From: Cryptomeria japonica
Lineage: Eukaryota; Streptophyta; Pinopsida; Cupressales; Cupressaceae
Assembly (NCBI RefSeq): GCF_030272615.1
Contig: NC_081407.1
Location: 145,392,897 to 145,456,896 of the forward strand
DNA: 64,000 bases
Direction: 5' to 3'
Position 1 is the stretch's first letter. Each line of letters starts with the position of its first letter. Position numbers and translations under genes: made by a program. Shown here piece by piece: positions 10,708-22,600 of the stretch. The notes under the pieces were generated by a model. The model made no database searches and had not been told where the DNA came from. It worked only from the letters and a program-made list of their open reading frames with translations.

Positions 10708-11866
10708 TGTAGTGGTGAAAAATAAGGGTTTCCACCATAAGAAGGATAAAAACTACTAATTTTTACTTGGGGACCAATACATTAGGGAAATATAGGAATT
10801 AGATAGATCTAAACCTAAGAGGTTTGAATACTAATCTAATTCAAGGGGGTTTGGAATGTGCCTCTTCTATCCCTTAAGTTGAATTTAATTGTTGAACTTG
10901 CTAAAATTAGGTAAATGTACTAGATTGATGTAAAAATGCATAAATAGTAAACTATAGTTGTCAGATCGAGCTACAAACATAGATATGAGAATCGTAAGAG
11001 GATTTAGATCTATTCCTAGAAGGAGCTCCTAATTTGTTGGGACTGGTGTGACGGTCGCTCTGGTCCTCCGAACTTTTCACATTCCAATAGAGGATTGATT
11101 CGTCTCTACAAATAAAGGTTATCCTGAAGATCAAAGATTCATACCTGTTCCCACACACGCTAGAGAAGGGAAATAGGTTGGGAATAGGGGCCTGCCTTAA
11201 GTCAAATATTGGTTTTGGAATTAACCTTGAAATAGAAATGAAATTTGATTGAATAGCAGTAATGGAAATGTTCTCCTTTTGAGGGAGGTACTGAATAATG
11301 ACTGAAACATAAATGTTATGGCTCCTTGTGAATTTTGTTTGTCTCCACACAGAATTAGAGTTTCATGAAGTCTTCAATAACATAGAACGTGAATGTCAAC
11401 TCCAATGTTTGAATCCTGACTTTATCTCCACTCTAATTCTTGAAAGAAGACAAATTCTTGTTTGCTTGAACTTGAATGCTTGATTTCTTGATGTCAAATT
11501 GAATTTCATGTGTGTGGATTTCCGGATGATCAAATGAGAGGGGTAGACCTCCTTTTATACTTTCCCATCGAAAAATAAATTAATTTTTCGACATGAGCTG
11601 ACACAAAGTTGGAATTCCTGCTCAAATAACATGATCATAAAGGGGCCCAAATTTGGGTCCTAATTGGGAGGACCATGGCGCCATGCCTTGGTCCTACCTA
11701 ATCAGAGACCAAAATAAAGGGGCAAGATGACGTGCAAAGTAAAAATGGTGGTATACATACATAGAAAGAGCATAATCAAGTCCTATTTAGGCCCCAAAGA
11801 ACGAACGCCAAGGTAAGGGCTCAAATGTAGACAAAATTGTAAGGGAGTAAAATTTAGGATGCTACA
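10708..11866 (-). repeat. 5' LTR of element F
   Basis: It matches 8,710-9,905 and has the same termini. A TATA motif lies at 11,552-11,559 (minus strand). Confidence 0.85.
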
Positions 11867-11871
11867 AGGAG

Positions 11872-12173
11872 ATAATTCAAAAAATTGATTGTGCTTTATC
11901 CTATTGTGGTATTTTATTTTTCTTCTTTTGCATATTTTTATAATTCTTTGATTTTATCTTCCCCTTATGGTCTTCATCCATTAATGCATATGACTTAGAA
12001 GACTTGATGAGGTCTATTTGAATTTTATTTGCTTCCCCTTGGATTAGAAGACCAAAAAATTCACCAAAGGAAAAAATATCACATGCCACTTCCATGCAAA
12101 TTTGATGTGTATGAAATACATAATTAAAAAATTGAATATATAGGGTTGTGTGTGTAGGATCATGGGGGTCCAA
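11872..12173 (-). pseudogene. Copia E gag, middle part
   Basis: The minus frame contains FSFGEFFGLLI and then LIKSSKSYAL. These align with MPSFEAFTEMLI and LLKSSKSKAL of the copia B gag. It sits just upstream (minus sense) of the zinc-knuckle remnant at 8,165-8,709, with element F inserted between them. No start or N-terminal gag is visible beyond 12,173. Confidence 0.6.
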
Positions 12174-12582
12174 ACTAGGCCCTTAAGTGGTAATGGAAAT
12201 TTAGAAAATTAGAGTTAGGCAACTTGACATAAAAATTTGAATAGGTTATCAACATAATTTGTAAAATATGTAAGAACAAAATTTATAGAAAATTGAGTGT
12301 AGTTTCTAAGCTACTAGTTTTAAAAAAAAAATCTAAATCTATTTGGTGAGAAATTGAAATTTCAATGTAGTAGTACTAAAATTTTAGGGAAACACACGTG
12401 TAATTTGTATTGAGCAAAACTATGCATGTATTTATCTCTTAAAAGAACGAACTTATTTTATTTCAAATAATATGTACATGTGTTTTTAATTTAAATAACA
12501 TGTGTTTTGGCTTCGATTTTTTAAGCCTTAACATGTATGTGGCTTTTGAATTTATTAAAAACATGTATGTGTTTTATCCATT
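12174..12582. other. AT-rich stretch, nothing recognised
   Basis: No frame, terminal repeat or RNA gene is visible between the E and D remnants. Confidence 0.5.
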
Positions 12583-13046
12583 TTAGGAATTATTTTTGCT
12601 AGTGGCCACTTTTTTGTTCACCATGTCTTCGTGCAAATACCCATAATGATGTCTCCCAAATATGTAATATAGGATGCCACAAATGAACCTACAATCTATG
12701 TCAAGTAGTGATCCCAAGTCAATGTATCTAGAAGACAATGACATGGATGAAATGGATGAGATTGAATCATAAGAAGCTAAATATGTAGCAACACAAGAAG
12801 CCAAATATGTCATCCCAAGTCTCGTTGCATTTAATCACAAGAAGACAAATATATAAAAATACAAACATCATTATAAGGAATAGTAAATGGATGATATTGA
12901 ATGCAAGGCTCAAGAACTAGATTAAATAAGAGAATAACTAAGTTTAAGTAACCAAAATTTTGAATATTAAAATCCACTACAAAAGTATGATCATCATGTG
13001 AAGGATCAAAGTCATTAATAGAAACAAAGTCTAAAAAGGAGTACAA
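12583..13046 (-). pseudogene. 3' spacer of copia remnant D, conserved with copia C
   Basis: About 12,640-12,760 matches copia C at 48,640-48,750 (shared phrases 'gtcaagtag', 'ctagaagacaatga', 'ggatgccac'-like context). It continues directly from the GAG-pre-integrase remnant. No integrase or RT is present. The shared segment may once have encoded a short protein: C keeps a 109-codon frame here. The frame in D is broken and I cannot name a function. Confidence 0.5.
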
Positions 13047-13420
13047 TCAAGATGTATGATACACCACCCTAGTAGCAATGACCTCTGTACACTCTAAGTC
13101 TTCAATGATAAATGAATCAAGAGTGAATTCCATAGTATTTCCTACTCCACCATGAGTGATTTTATAGATGAAAAGGAGATTCTTTCTCAAGTGAGGTACA
13201 CACAACACATTATTAAAGGTTCCATCTCCCATATCAATAGATCTCCTCCTAATTACATTCATATAAGTGCATAAAAATAGGTGGCATATTACAAGGCTCA
13301 AATGAAGGGAAAATAGAGTACAAAGATGCCATATGATGAGAAGCTCCTGAATCTAGAAGCCATCTCCTTGATCCATGACTTGTAGAAACACAAAGAGCTT
13401 ATATTTTGTTCTTACATATC
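13047..13420 (-). pseudogene. Copia D protease and GAG-pre-integrase remnant
   Basis: On the minus strand from about 13,400, one frame reads RRWLLDSGASHHMAS, which includes the aspartic-protease motif DSGA. After a frameshift, RRSIDMGDGTFNNVLCVPHL continues into the GAG-pre-integrase domain. The protease active-site motif is intact here, unlike copia C (DSEA). Upstream gag is missing; the remnant ends about 400 bp before copia A. Confidence 0.7.
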
Positions 13421-13820
13421 ACAAACATGAAACTCTTTTCTTGTGCCAAGTCATATTTGTGATTACATGCTCCCAAATAATGATTTATTAATAAACCTTA
13501 TGCCACACTTGCATTCCAATATCATCTACCAATGTAACTAAAATTTAAATTGGATTGACAAATTATGACTAGATAGATAACATAAAAATACAAATGGTAC
13601 TTTATACCATTTTTAAGGATTGCAGATACATTTAAACTAACTACACAATAATGGGGATTGACCATGGTTTGAATGTGAGGTGATTAACTAAAAGGAAAAA
13701 CAACCTATTCTACTTGTCAAAAAAATAATATAATGAAAAGTGCATTGAATATAAATTTGTAAATGTTGATCACTAAGGATTTCATCCAATGGTTTAAAGG
13801 GATCTATAAGTTATCAATTA
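13421..13820. other. AT-rich stretch flanking copia A
   Basis: I see no gene. It ends with AATTA (13,816-13,820), the left target-site duplication of copia A. Confidence 0.5.
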
Positions 13821-14500
<680 letters not shown>

Positions 14501-15078
14501 TGCTCTCGTATTGTTATATGGAGCCTAATCAAACTTGGAGGTTAAATTTTTCCTACTTCTATTGGTGCAGTTTCCCCCCATGTTTTTTCGATGGGGGTTT
14601 TGGGGCAGCACTCCCAAGATGGGGTCAAGGGGGAGTGCCCCTTGTGGGGTCTAGGGGCTGTGCCCCTGACGCACTGCCTATCGCGATACAGGGCGGGGTT
14701 GATAGGCGGTGCCTTGCAAGGCCAAAAAGACTTATTATTTTATAAAGGCGCCAATTTTTATTTTTTTATTGGTTGACATGTTGTAACCCTAATTTTGTAA
14801 TTGACATAAGTCTTGATAAAAAGGCTACAGGTTAGGGTTTTCAGTAGAGAATTTTGTGGCATTTTGCAACAGTATTGAGTTGCAAGGGGATTGCTAGTTG
14901 TAATCGGTTTTGATTTAGTGGATAATAATATTAGACTCTCTATTTGGTGGATGTAGTCTGAGATTGGGTGAACCACATTAAATATTGTCTCTTCGTTGTT
15001 ATTATTTATGTGTTTTTCATTCCCGTGTTTAATATTTATCAACATATAATTGATATTTTCTGCATGCAATTTCTAACA
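14501..15078 (-). mobile_element. LTR-like block inserted at the polypurine/LTR junction of copia A
   Basis: The block separates the polypurine tract of A from its 3' LTR. TTCTAA occurs at both edges (14,495-14,500 and 15,071-15,076), and removing 14,501-15,070 rejoins tract and LTR cleanly. Read on the minus strand it starts TGTTAGAAATTGC, contains 'gtggttcacccaatctcag', common in plant copia LTRs, and ends GAGAGCA. It also has a GC-rich hairpin-prone section at 14,576-14,720. It may be a solo LTR or a recombinant 3' LTR. Confidence 0.6.
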
Positions 15079-15095
15079 CGCCCCTTAAGATTTAC
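15079..15095 (-). other. Polypurine tract of copia A
   Basis: Minus-strand AAATCTTAAGGGGCG precedes an LTR start TGTTAGAA. Confidence 0.6.
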
Positions 15096-15104
15096 TTAGG
15101 GAGT

Positions 15105-15660
15105 TTACATCAAACCCTTGAATGGGTTGCAAACCAAGATTTTTACAATGAAGTTGGAATTTGTCTTTCCATAGTGGCTTAGTGAGAACATCAACACATT
15201 GATCTTGTCCTTTGCAATAGAAAATAGAAGCTTGTTTGTCTTCACTTGTTCCCTAATGAAATGATGTTGAAGAGCAATATGCTTGGTCCTTGCATGAAAT
15301 ATTGGATTCTTTGCCAAGGCAATATCACTTTGATTGTCACAATAAAAAGCCATTGGATCTTCTTTAGGTAGGGCCCCAAGTCTTCAAGTAATCTTTGTAA
15401 CAAAAGAACTTCTTTAGATGTATTAGTACAAGCTTTATATTTAGCTTCTATGGAACCAAGAGAAGTAGATTGTTGTTTTTTACTAATCCAAGAAATTGCA
15501 CCTGGACCAAAAAAGAAAAATTTCCCAGCATTAGGATCTCCCCTTAGATCTGAATCAATATATCCTTTTAAAAAAAAATCACAATTTGCATCATAAAATA
15601 AACCAAAATTAATATTACCTTTAACATACTTCAAATTTCTTTTTGCAACTTTGAAATCAA
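15105..15660 (-). pseudogene. Copia A RNase H domain
   Basis: The minus frame has KGYIDSDLRGDPNAGK, matching YTDSDWAGDLVDRKST of copia B with the first catalytic Asp kept. ISWISKKQQSTSLGSIEAKY follows, the equivalent of SSTEAEY. A second frame gives [20 protein letters not shown], the YCDNQSA motif with the third catalytic Asp. The two frames overlap out of phase, so at least one frameshift has occurred. In life it would degrade template RNA during reverse transcription. Confidence 0.8.
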
Positions 15661-15969
15661 TTTATTGAGGTTTATACATAAATCTAGAAACTAAACCAAC
15701 ACTATAAGAAATATCGGGCCTAGTAAGAGTTAAAAAAATTAAACTTCCAACCAATTGTTTGTATAAAGTAGCATCAACAAAAGGAGTTTGCATATCAATC
15801 ATAAGTTTAGTGCCTATTTCACAAGAGTAGAAACAAGATTACCCTCATTCATTGTAAATTTATCCAAAATATCTTGAGCATATTTACTTTGAGACAGAAA
15901 GATACTTTTAGTAGTTTTCCAAATTTGCATACCCCAAAAATAATGTTAGAGTCCTAAATTAGTCATTTG

Positions 15970-16442
15970 ATATTTTTGATTGAGTTGAGACTTAACTTAA
16001 AAAATCAAATTATTACAACTTGAGGTTATAATTAAATCATATACATATAAAATAATAATCACAATATCATCAACACTATGCTTAATATATAAATTACGAC
16101 AATTTTTGCTTCTAATAAAACCTTGAGAAATAAAGAAAGAATTGATTTTTGAATACCACTCTCTAGGAGATTGTTTCAATCCATAGATAGATTTATTTAA
16201 CTTATAAACTAAATCTGCATTGCATTGCTTAACAAAACTAGGAGGTTGAGACATATAAATTTCTTCACGCAAATCACCATTTAGAAAAAACACTTTTAAC
16301 ATCCATTTGATGAATAGGTTAATGCATATGACAAGCTAAAGAAAGAACAAGTTTAATATAAGGAATTTTAGGGATATGAGAAAAGGTTTCATAATCAAGG
16401 CCTTCTTTTTTTATAAAAGCCTCTAGTAATTAATCTAGCTTT
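15970..16442 (-). pseudogene. Copia A reverse transcriptase, C-terminal part
   Basis: The frame holds FLNGDLREEIYMSQPPSF, then YKLNKSIYGLKQSPREWY, then ILYVYDLIITSS. These are the RT motifs, but the catalytic YVDD is YVYD, so one catalytic Asp is lost. Further upstream ARLITRGF matches ARLVAKGF of copia B. The domain is cut at 16,442 by gypsy G1 and resumes at 40,852. Stops and a frameshift are present. Confidence 0.85.
16438..16442. repeat. Target-site duplication of gypsy G1 (left)
   Basis: GCTTT here equals 40,852-40,856, directly after the G1 3' LTR. Confidence 0.9.
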
Positions 16443-16780
16443 TGTAGCGTCGTAAATTGTACACCCTTGCTAGGGTGGTACAATTCTACGCTTAGTTTAG
16501 CACCCAACTTAGTGTGTTTGCATCTTTCATTGTAATTTCCCCTTTAAACATTTAATTAATTAATTTAATTAAATCTAAAATCATATTTCATTACTCTCCA
16601 CATCATAAAATTGGGCCCTTTACCCTAAGTGTGCCCCTTTTAATTTTATTCCTTCAGTTAATCATTAAATCATAAACCCTAATTATGTCTTATTTCGACC
16701 TTTAAGGCCCAATTTCGCATATCAAAACATCTCAGAATCAGCTGTAACTTTAGGATTGGCTCTAATATCATCATATCTAA

Positions 16781-16835
16781 GGGTATGTGGACCAAGTTGT
16801 GGTCAAAAGGGGGTCTTAAGATGCCACTTTTTTTT
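16781..16835 (+). repeat. Left outer terminal inverted repeat of the giant element
   Basis: About 55 bp, matching the reverse complement of 27,069-27,117 (shared core accaagttgtggt and gccactttt), with mismatches and a small gap. Confidence 0.8.
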
Positions 16836-17555
16836 TTTTCTTTTTCTGAAATAAGCAGTGTCTGAACTTCAACGAAAAATTGAAGATAGTTACACTCCAA
16901 ATTTGAAGATGCAACAAGAACAAGAGTTAGAGTGCTTCGAGTCTACTTTCTAAACTACAATTTTTTTTTGAAAATGGTGGAGATGAAGGGCTTCAAAAAG
17001 GGGAGCCACAAAAACTGGTCCTGTTTTTATGCAAAAAACATAACATAGTGTCTGTTGTGGCCCCCCTGAAATGTTAACTTTTTTTTTGAATTTTTAAAAT
17101 CGCTTCAGTGAGAAATTAGCTAACACCTTGTAGTTTATGCTAGATTTTTCAGCTAATTTTTTAATGAGTATATGATTTTTTACTAATTTTTGAAGTGGAC
17201 ACATTCTGAAAAACAAAAATTTGAGTGTGCTCCCCCCTAAAATCTTTGATAACTAATAAAAATCCAATTTTTTTTTTCAAAAATTGTGTAGAATGGAGTT
17301 TAGTTTCTAAAAATATAAGTTTCTTCAAAATCCGATGAATGTGTAAAAAACTATACCCAAAATAGTGCATGTTGGTATTTGACAAAAATTGGACACACTA
17401 ACAAAAGAAATTATGGATGAAAGCCTTAATGAAATCAAAATGCGAAAAAAATTACATGCTTGGATAGCTCAGACAAAGATTGAGATTGCTATGGTGTTTT
17501 TTTTAGTTTCATTGAAACACGTGCAAACCTTATGTAGAGCATGACCAAAAATATG
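16836..17555. other. Segment present only in the left arm of the giant element
   Basis: About 0.72 kb with no counterpart in the right arm, where the terminal repeat passes directly to the sequence matching 17,556 onward. It contains several T-runs and no coding frame beyond short shadows. It is either an insertion on the left or a deletion on the right. Confidence 0.6.
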
Positions 17556-17674
17556 TGAAATTTTTTAATCTTATGATAAAAACACGTCTCAGGCCTGAAA
17601 TGGTCGTCAAACCCTTTGGGTTGGATGCCCAAGTACAATCCAATCCAAAGGGTTGGTGGTTTCCAATACAAACC

Positions 17675-17800
17675 ATTTGGTGAGCGCCAAATAGGCGCTC
17701 ACCAAATGCAAAATTTTGAATTTTCACATCTGGTGCGTGCCAAATTTGGCACTCGCCAAATGTGAAAAGTCAATTTTTTGCATTTGGCGAGTGCCAAATG
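17675..17800. repeat. GCGCCAAAT palindrome cluster, left arm
   Basis: Repeated pairs of ATTTGG(C/T)G and (C)GCCAAAT form short palindromes separated by 'aaaattttgaattttcaca'. The mirrored cluster in the right arm is 26,780-26,970. Confidence 0.75.
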
Positions 17801-17882
17801 TTTTGCATTGTCCAAAGTGAATATTTTGTGAGTGTGTAGATTTTCCAATCTGGGCACAATTTATATCCACCCTCAAAGGAGA

Positions 17883-17939
17883 ATATATACATGAAATATA
17901 ACATTTAAGTATACTTTAAGTTATATTTCATGTATATAT
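17883..17939. repeat. Local perfect inverted repeat
   Basis: A 20-base arm (17,883-17,902) is the exact reverse complement of 17,920-17,939, with a 17-base loop. The right arm of the giant element has only one such arm. Confidence 0.85.
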
Positions 17940-18045
17940 TGGCAGGATGTTTGAGAGTGGTTTCAACTCTATAGGACTTATAATGTAGATTCTAGTTTTA
18001 AGAGGATCATATAAAATTTCAGATAGTCAAATTTCAGTAATCAAC

Positions 18046-19530
18046 ATGTTCCTATTAGCATTCTTCAGCTATGCATCTCACTCTCCTTATCGTCCCCAAA
18101 CTCTAGACCTATCTCTATCCCTCTCTTGTCTCTCTCACTTCTCTCTCCCCTCTCTAGGTAAACCCAACTTATCTACCTTTCATTCCTTCCTTAACCCCAT
18201 ATCCATCCTTGACTCCCTCCCCCTCTCTTCTCTCTCATTCTCTTATTATTTCACTCCCCTCCCTCTCCATTCTCTTGGTCACTACCTATCCCTTCTATCT
18301 TCTCTCTCCCCATATCTAGGTCTCTTCCTCCCTCCCTATTCACCTCACTAGCTCTCCCTCCCTATATTATTACCCACCTCTCTCCCCCCCTCTAGGTATC
18401 TCACCTAATTAATTGTCCACCCTCTAGTTCTCTCCCCCCATCTCGATATTTCTCTCCCTCTCCCTTACCCCTATCTATTTATGAAATCTCTCCCTCTATT
18501 CTCTCTCTCCAAACCTATCTATCTCCTCATTCCTTAGGTCTCTGAATCCCTCCATGTCTACCTCTCCATCCATCCCCTCTTAGTCATCTCTTTTCTATTC
18601 TATCTATTCCCTCTCTCCATTGTCTAGGTTGTCACCTATCCCTCCTACTCTCTCTACCTCCCTCTCTCAAATTTATAGGTTTCTCCCTTATTCCCTCTCT
18701 GCCTCTATACTTATCCATTAATGTCTCATTAGGAACATATCTTTAAGCCCCTCTATCTATCTCTCCTCTATCTCTCCCATCTAGGTATTTAATCTCTCTG
18801 TCATGCTCTACATATCTCATCTCTCTATTTACCCCCTCTCTAGTTCTCTCCATTCCTCTCCAACTCTCTCTCTCTCTCTCCATTACCCCTTACCCATCTC
18901 CCTTTATGAACTCTCTCCTTATCTTATCTCTCTCATCACCTCTTTATCTACCAAAAAATCTAGATCTATTACTCCCCCTTTCTAATCTCTATTTTTTCTC
19001 TCTCCCCTCTCTAGGTCTCTCCTATACTCTCTCCCTCTCTCTCTCTCACCTTCCCACCTTATCTCCATATCTATCCTTCCCTCCCTCCATCTCTCCTCTT
19101 CTTATTGTTTCTCTCCTCTCTCTCTATGTTCTCTTAATGAATACCTCTCCCTCCTAACCTCTCTTTCCATACTGATTTTTCTCCTTCCCTCCATCTTTAC
19201 ATATCTACATCTCCCTCTTTGTCTCTTAATCCCCCTGTATCTCCTTCACCTCTATCTTTCCACCCTAGGCCTCTCACCTCTCTCTTCCTAGGCTCTATAT
19301 CTCTCACCTCTATATATCTCTCCTCTAATTCTTTCATTTCCACCTCCTTACCCCTCTTTCTCTCTTTGTGCACTTATCTCTCTTATTTTATTCTCTCTCT
19401 CCCTCACCTATCTACTCTTCCCTCTCTAGGTCTCTCAACCACTCCCTACCCACCTCTCCCTTTATTCGTAGATCTATCTTTCTCTTTATTCTTCCCTCTC
19501 CCCTCTTTTTTCTCCCTCCCTTGTATAGGA
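18046..19530 (+). repeat. Pyrimidine-rich left arm of the giant element
   Basis: About 1.5 kb of CT-rich sequence built from degenerate units such as 'ctctctccctctctaggt', with 'ctagg' recurring. Open frames across it (Leu/Ser/Pro-rich, up to 106 codons) come from composition and are not genes. The inverted counterpart is 24,660-26,515. Confidence 0.85.
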
Positions 19531-19630
19531 TTTAGATAATAGGTTGTAGGAAATAAGGTTTATGGTATGGGGTACAAGATTGATGGAACATTGTTTAGGG
19601 TAGATAGGGTTGAGGGTAGTGGTCGTATTG
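19531..19630. other. Short unique junction between left arm and satellite
   Basis: About 100 bp of non-repetitive sequence ('aataggttgtaggaaataagg') with no obvious counterpart on the right side. Confidence 0.5.
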
Positions 19631-22600
19631 ATACTCAGGACACCATATGACCCCTTAAGATACCTTATGACCCCTTAAGATACCTTATGACCCCTTACGA
19701 TACCATATGACCCCTTAGGACACCATATGACCCCTAACAACAACATATGGTGTCCTAAGGGGTCGTATGGTGTCTTTAGTGGTCATATGGTGTCCTTAGG
19801 GGTCATATGGTGTTCTATGACCACTTAAGACACCATATGACCCCTTAGGACATGTCATATGGTGTCGTTAGGGGTCATATGGTGTCCTAAAGGGTCATAT
19901 GGTATTCTATGACCCATTAGGACACCATATGACCCCTAAGGTGTCATTAGGGGTCATATGATATCTTAAGGGATTATATGGTGTCCTAAGGGGTTATATG
20001 GTGTTCTATGACCCCTTAGCACATTATCTGACCCCTTAGGACACCATATGACCCCTAAGGACACTATATGGTGTCCTAAGGGGTCATATGGTGTTCTATA
20101 ACCCTTTAGGACACCATATGAACCCAAACGACACCATATGGTGTTCTAAGGGGTCATACGATGTTGTTAGGGGTCATATGGTGTCCTAAAGAGTCATATG
20201 GTTGTCTATGACCCCTTAGGACACCATATGGTGTTGTGAGGGATCATATGGTGTCCTATGAGGTCATATGGTGTCCTAAAGGGACATAGAACACCATATG
20301 ACCCCTTAAGACACCATATGGTGTTTTTAGGGGTCATATGGTGTCCTGAGGGCTCATATGGTGTTCCAAGGGGTTAGAGAGCACCATATGACCCCTTAGG
20401 ACACCATATATTATCATTAGGGGTCATATGGTGTCCTAAGGGGTCATAAAATACCATATGACCCCTTAAGACACCAAATGACTCCTTAGGAAATCATATG
20501 ATCCCTTACGACACCATATGGTGACGTTAGGGGTTATATGGTGGCCTAAGGGGTCATAAAATATCATATGACCCCTTAGAACACCATATGACCCCTTAGG
20601 ACACCATATGCCATGTCCTAAGGGATAATATGTGTTTCAAAGGGTCACAAAACACCATATGAACCCTAAGGGAACCATATGACCCCTTAGGACACCATAT
20701 GGTGTTGTTAGGGGTCATATGGTGTCCTAAGGGGTCATAGAACACCATATGACCCCTTAGGACACAATACGACCCCTAAAGACATCATATGACCCCTAAG
20801 GACACCATATGACCCCTCAAGACACCACATGGTGGTAGTAGGGGTCATATGGTGTCCTAAGGGGTCATAGAACACTTTATGACCCCTTAGGACACCATGA
20901 CCCCTTAGGAAATCATATGATCCCTTAGGAAACCATATGGTGATGTTAAGGGTTATATGGTGTCCTAAGGGGTCATAGAATACCATATGACCCCTTAGGA
21001 CACCATATGGTGTCGTTAGGGGTCATATGGTGTCTTAAGGGGTCATAGAACACCATATGATCCGTTAGGACATAATATGACCCCTAATGACACTATATGA
21101 CCCCTTAGGATATCATATGGTGGTCTTAGGGGTCATATGGTATCCCAAGGGGTCATAGAACACCATATGACCCCTTATGAAACCATATGATGCCTGATGA
21201 CACCATATGGTGTCGTTAGGGGTCATATGGTGTCCTAAGGGGTCATGTAGCATCATAATGAGTCATAGAATACCATATGATACCTTAGGACACCATATGA
21301 CCCCTAAGAACACCATATTATGTCTTGAGGGGTCATATGGTGTCATTGGGGGTCATATGGTGTTGTTAGGGGTCATATTGTGTCATAAGGGGTCATATGG
21401 TATTATATGACCCCTTAGGACACCATATAACCCCTAACAACACCATATGGTGTCCTAAGGGGTCATATGGTGTCCTTAGGGGTCATATGATGTTATATGA
21501 CCTCTTTAGACACCATATGACTCCTTAGGACATGTCATATGGTGTCCCAAGGGGTCATATGGTATCCTAAAGGGTCATATGATATTCTATGACCCCTTAG
21601 GACACCATATAATCCCCAACATCACCATATGGTGTCCTAAGGGGCCATAAGATTTTCTATGACCCCTTAGGATACCATTTAACCCCCAAGACAACCATAT
21701 GGTGTCCTGAGGGGTCATATGGTGTTGTTAGGGGTCATATTGTGTTCTAAGGGGTCATATGGTGTTCTATGACCCCTTAGGACAACATATGAACCCTTAT
21801 GACACCATATGGTGTCCTAAGGGGTCATATGGTTCCCTTAGGGTTCATATGGTTCTCTATTACCCCTTGAGACAACACATGACCCCTTAGGACATGTCAT
21901 ATGGTGTCCTAAGGGGTCATATGGTGCCCTAAGGGGTCATATGGAATGCTATGACCCCTTACGACACCATATGACCCCTAATGCCACCATATGGTGTCCT
22001 AAGGGGTCATATGATTTACTAAGGGGTCATTTGGTATCCTAAGGGGTCATACAATATCATATGACACCTTAGGACAACATATAGTGTCGTGAGGGGTCAT
22101 ATGGTGTCGTATGGGGTCATATGGTGTCCTAAGGGGATATAAAACACCATATGACCCCTTAGGACATGCTATGGTGTTTTTAGGGGTCATATGATGTCTT
22201 GAGGGCTCATATGGTGTCCCAAAGGGTTATAGAACACCATAAGTTGTCATTAGGGGTCATATGGTGTCCTAAGGGGTCATAGAACACCATATGATCCCTT
22301 AGGACACTATATGGTGTTTTTATGGACTATATAGTGTTGTATGGGGTCATATCATGTCCTAAGGGGTTATAGAACACCATATGACCCCTTAGGACACCAT
22401 TTGACCCTAACGACACCATATGGAATCCTAAGGGGTCATATGGTGTCCTAAGGGGTCATATGGTGTTCTATAACCCCCTAGGACACCATATGACCCCTTT
22501 TAACAACCTAGTACATGGCATGACTACTTGTGACACCATATGACCCCTCAAGACACAATATGGTGTTGTTAGGGGTCATATGGTGTCCTAAGGGGTCATA

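Larger units (their letters stand above)
8710..11866 (-). mobile_element. Element F: coding-free LTR retrotransposon (LARD-like)
   Basis: Two LTRs of about 1.16-1.20 kb flank about 800 bp with no coding frame. On the minus strand each LTR starts TGTAGCATCCTAAATT and ends CACTACA. The flanks GGGAG (8,705-8,709) and AGGAG (11,867-11,871) fit a 5-bp duplication with one mismatch. Copia E gag resumes across the element. Polypurine tract, primer-region start and LTR start match gypsy G1, so F belongs to the same gypsy group and must have used proteins made elsewhere. Confidence 0.85.

Noticed and set aside
18046-19539. Leu/Ser/Pro-rich frames of up to 106 codons in the CT-rich arm (and Arg/Glu-rich frames in the GA-rich arm)
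   Set aside because: They reflect low-complexity composition with no start context or family similarity.
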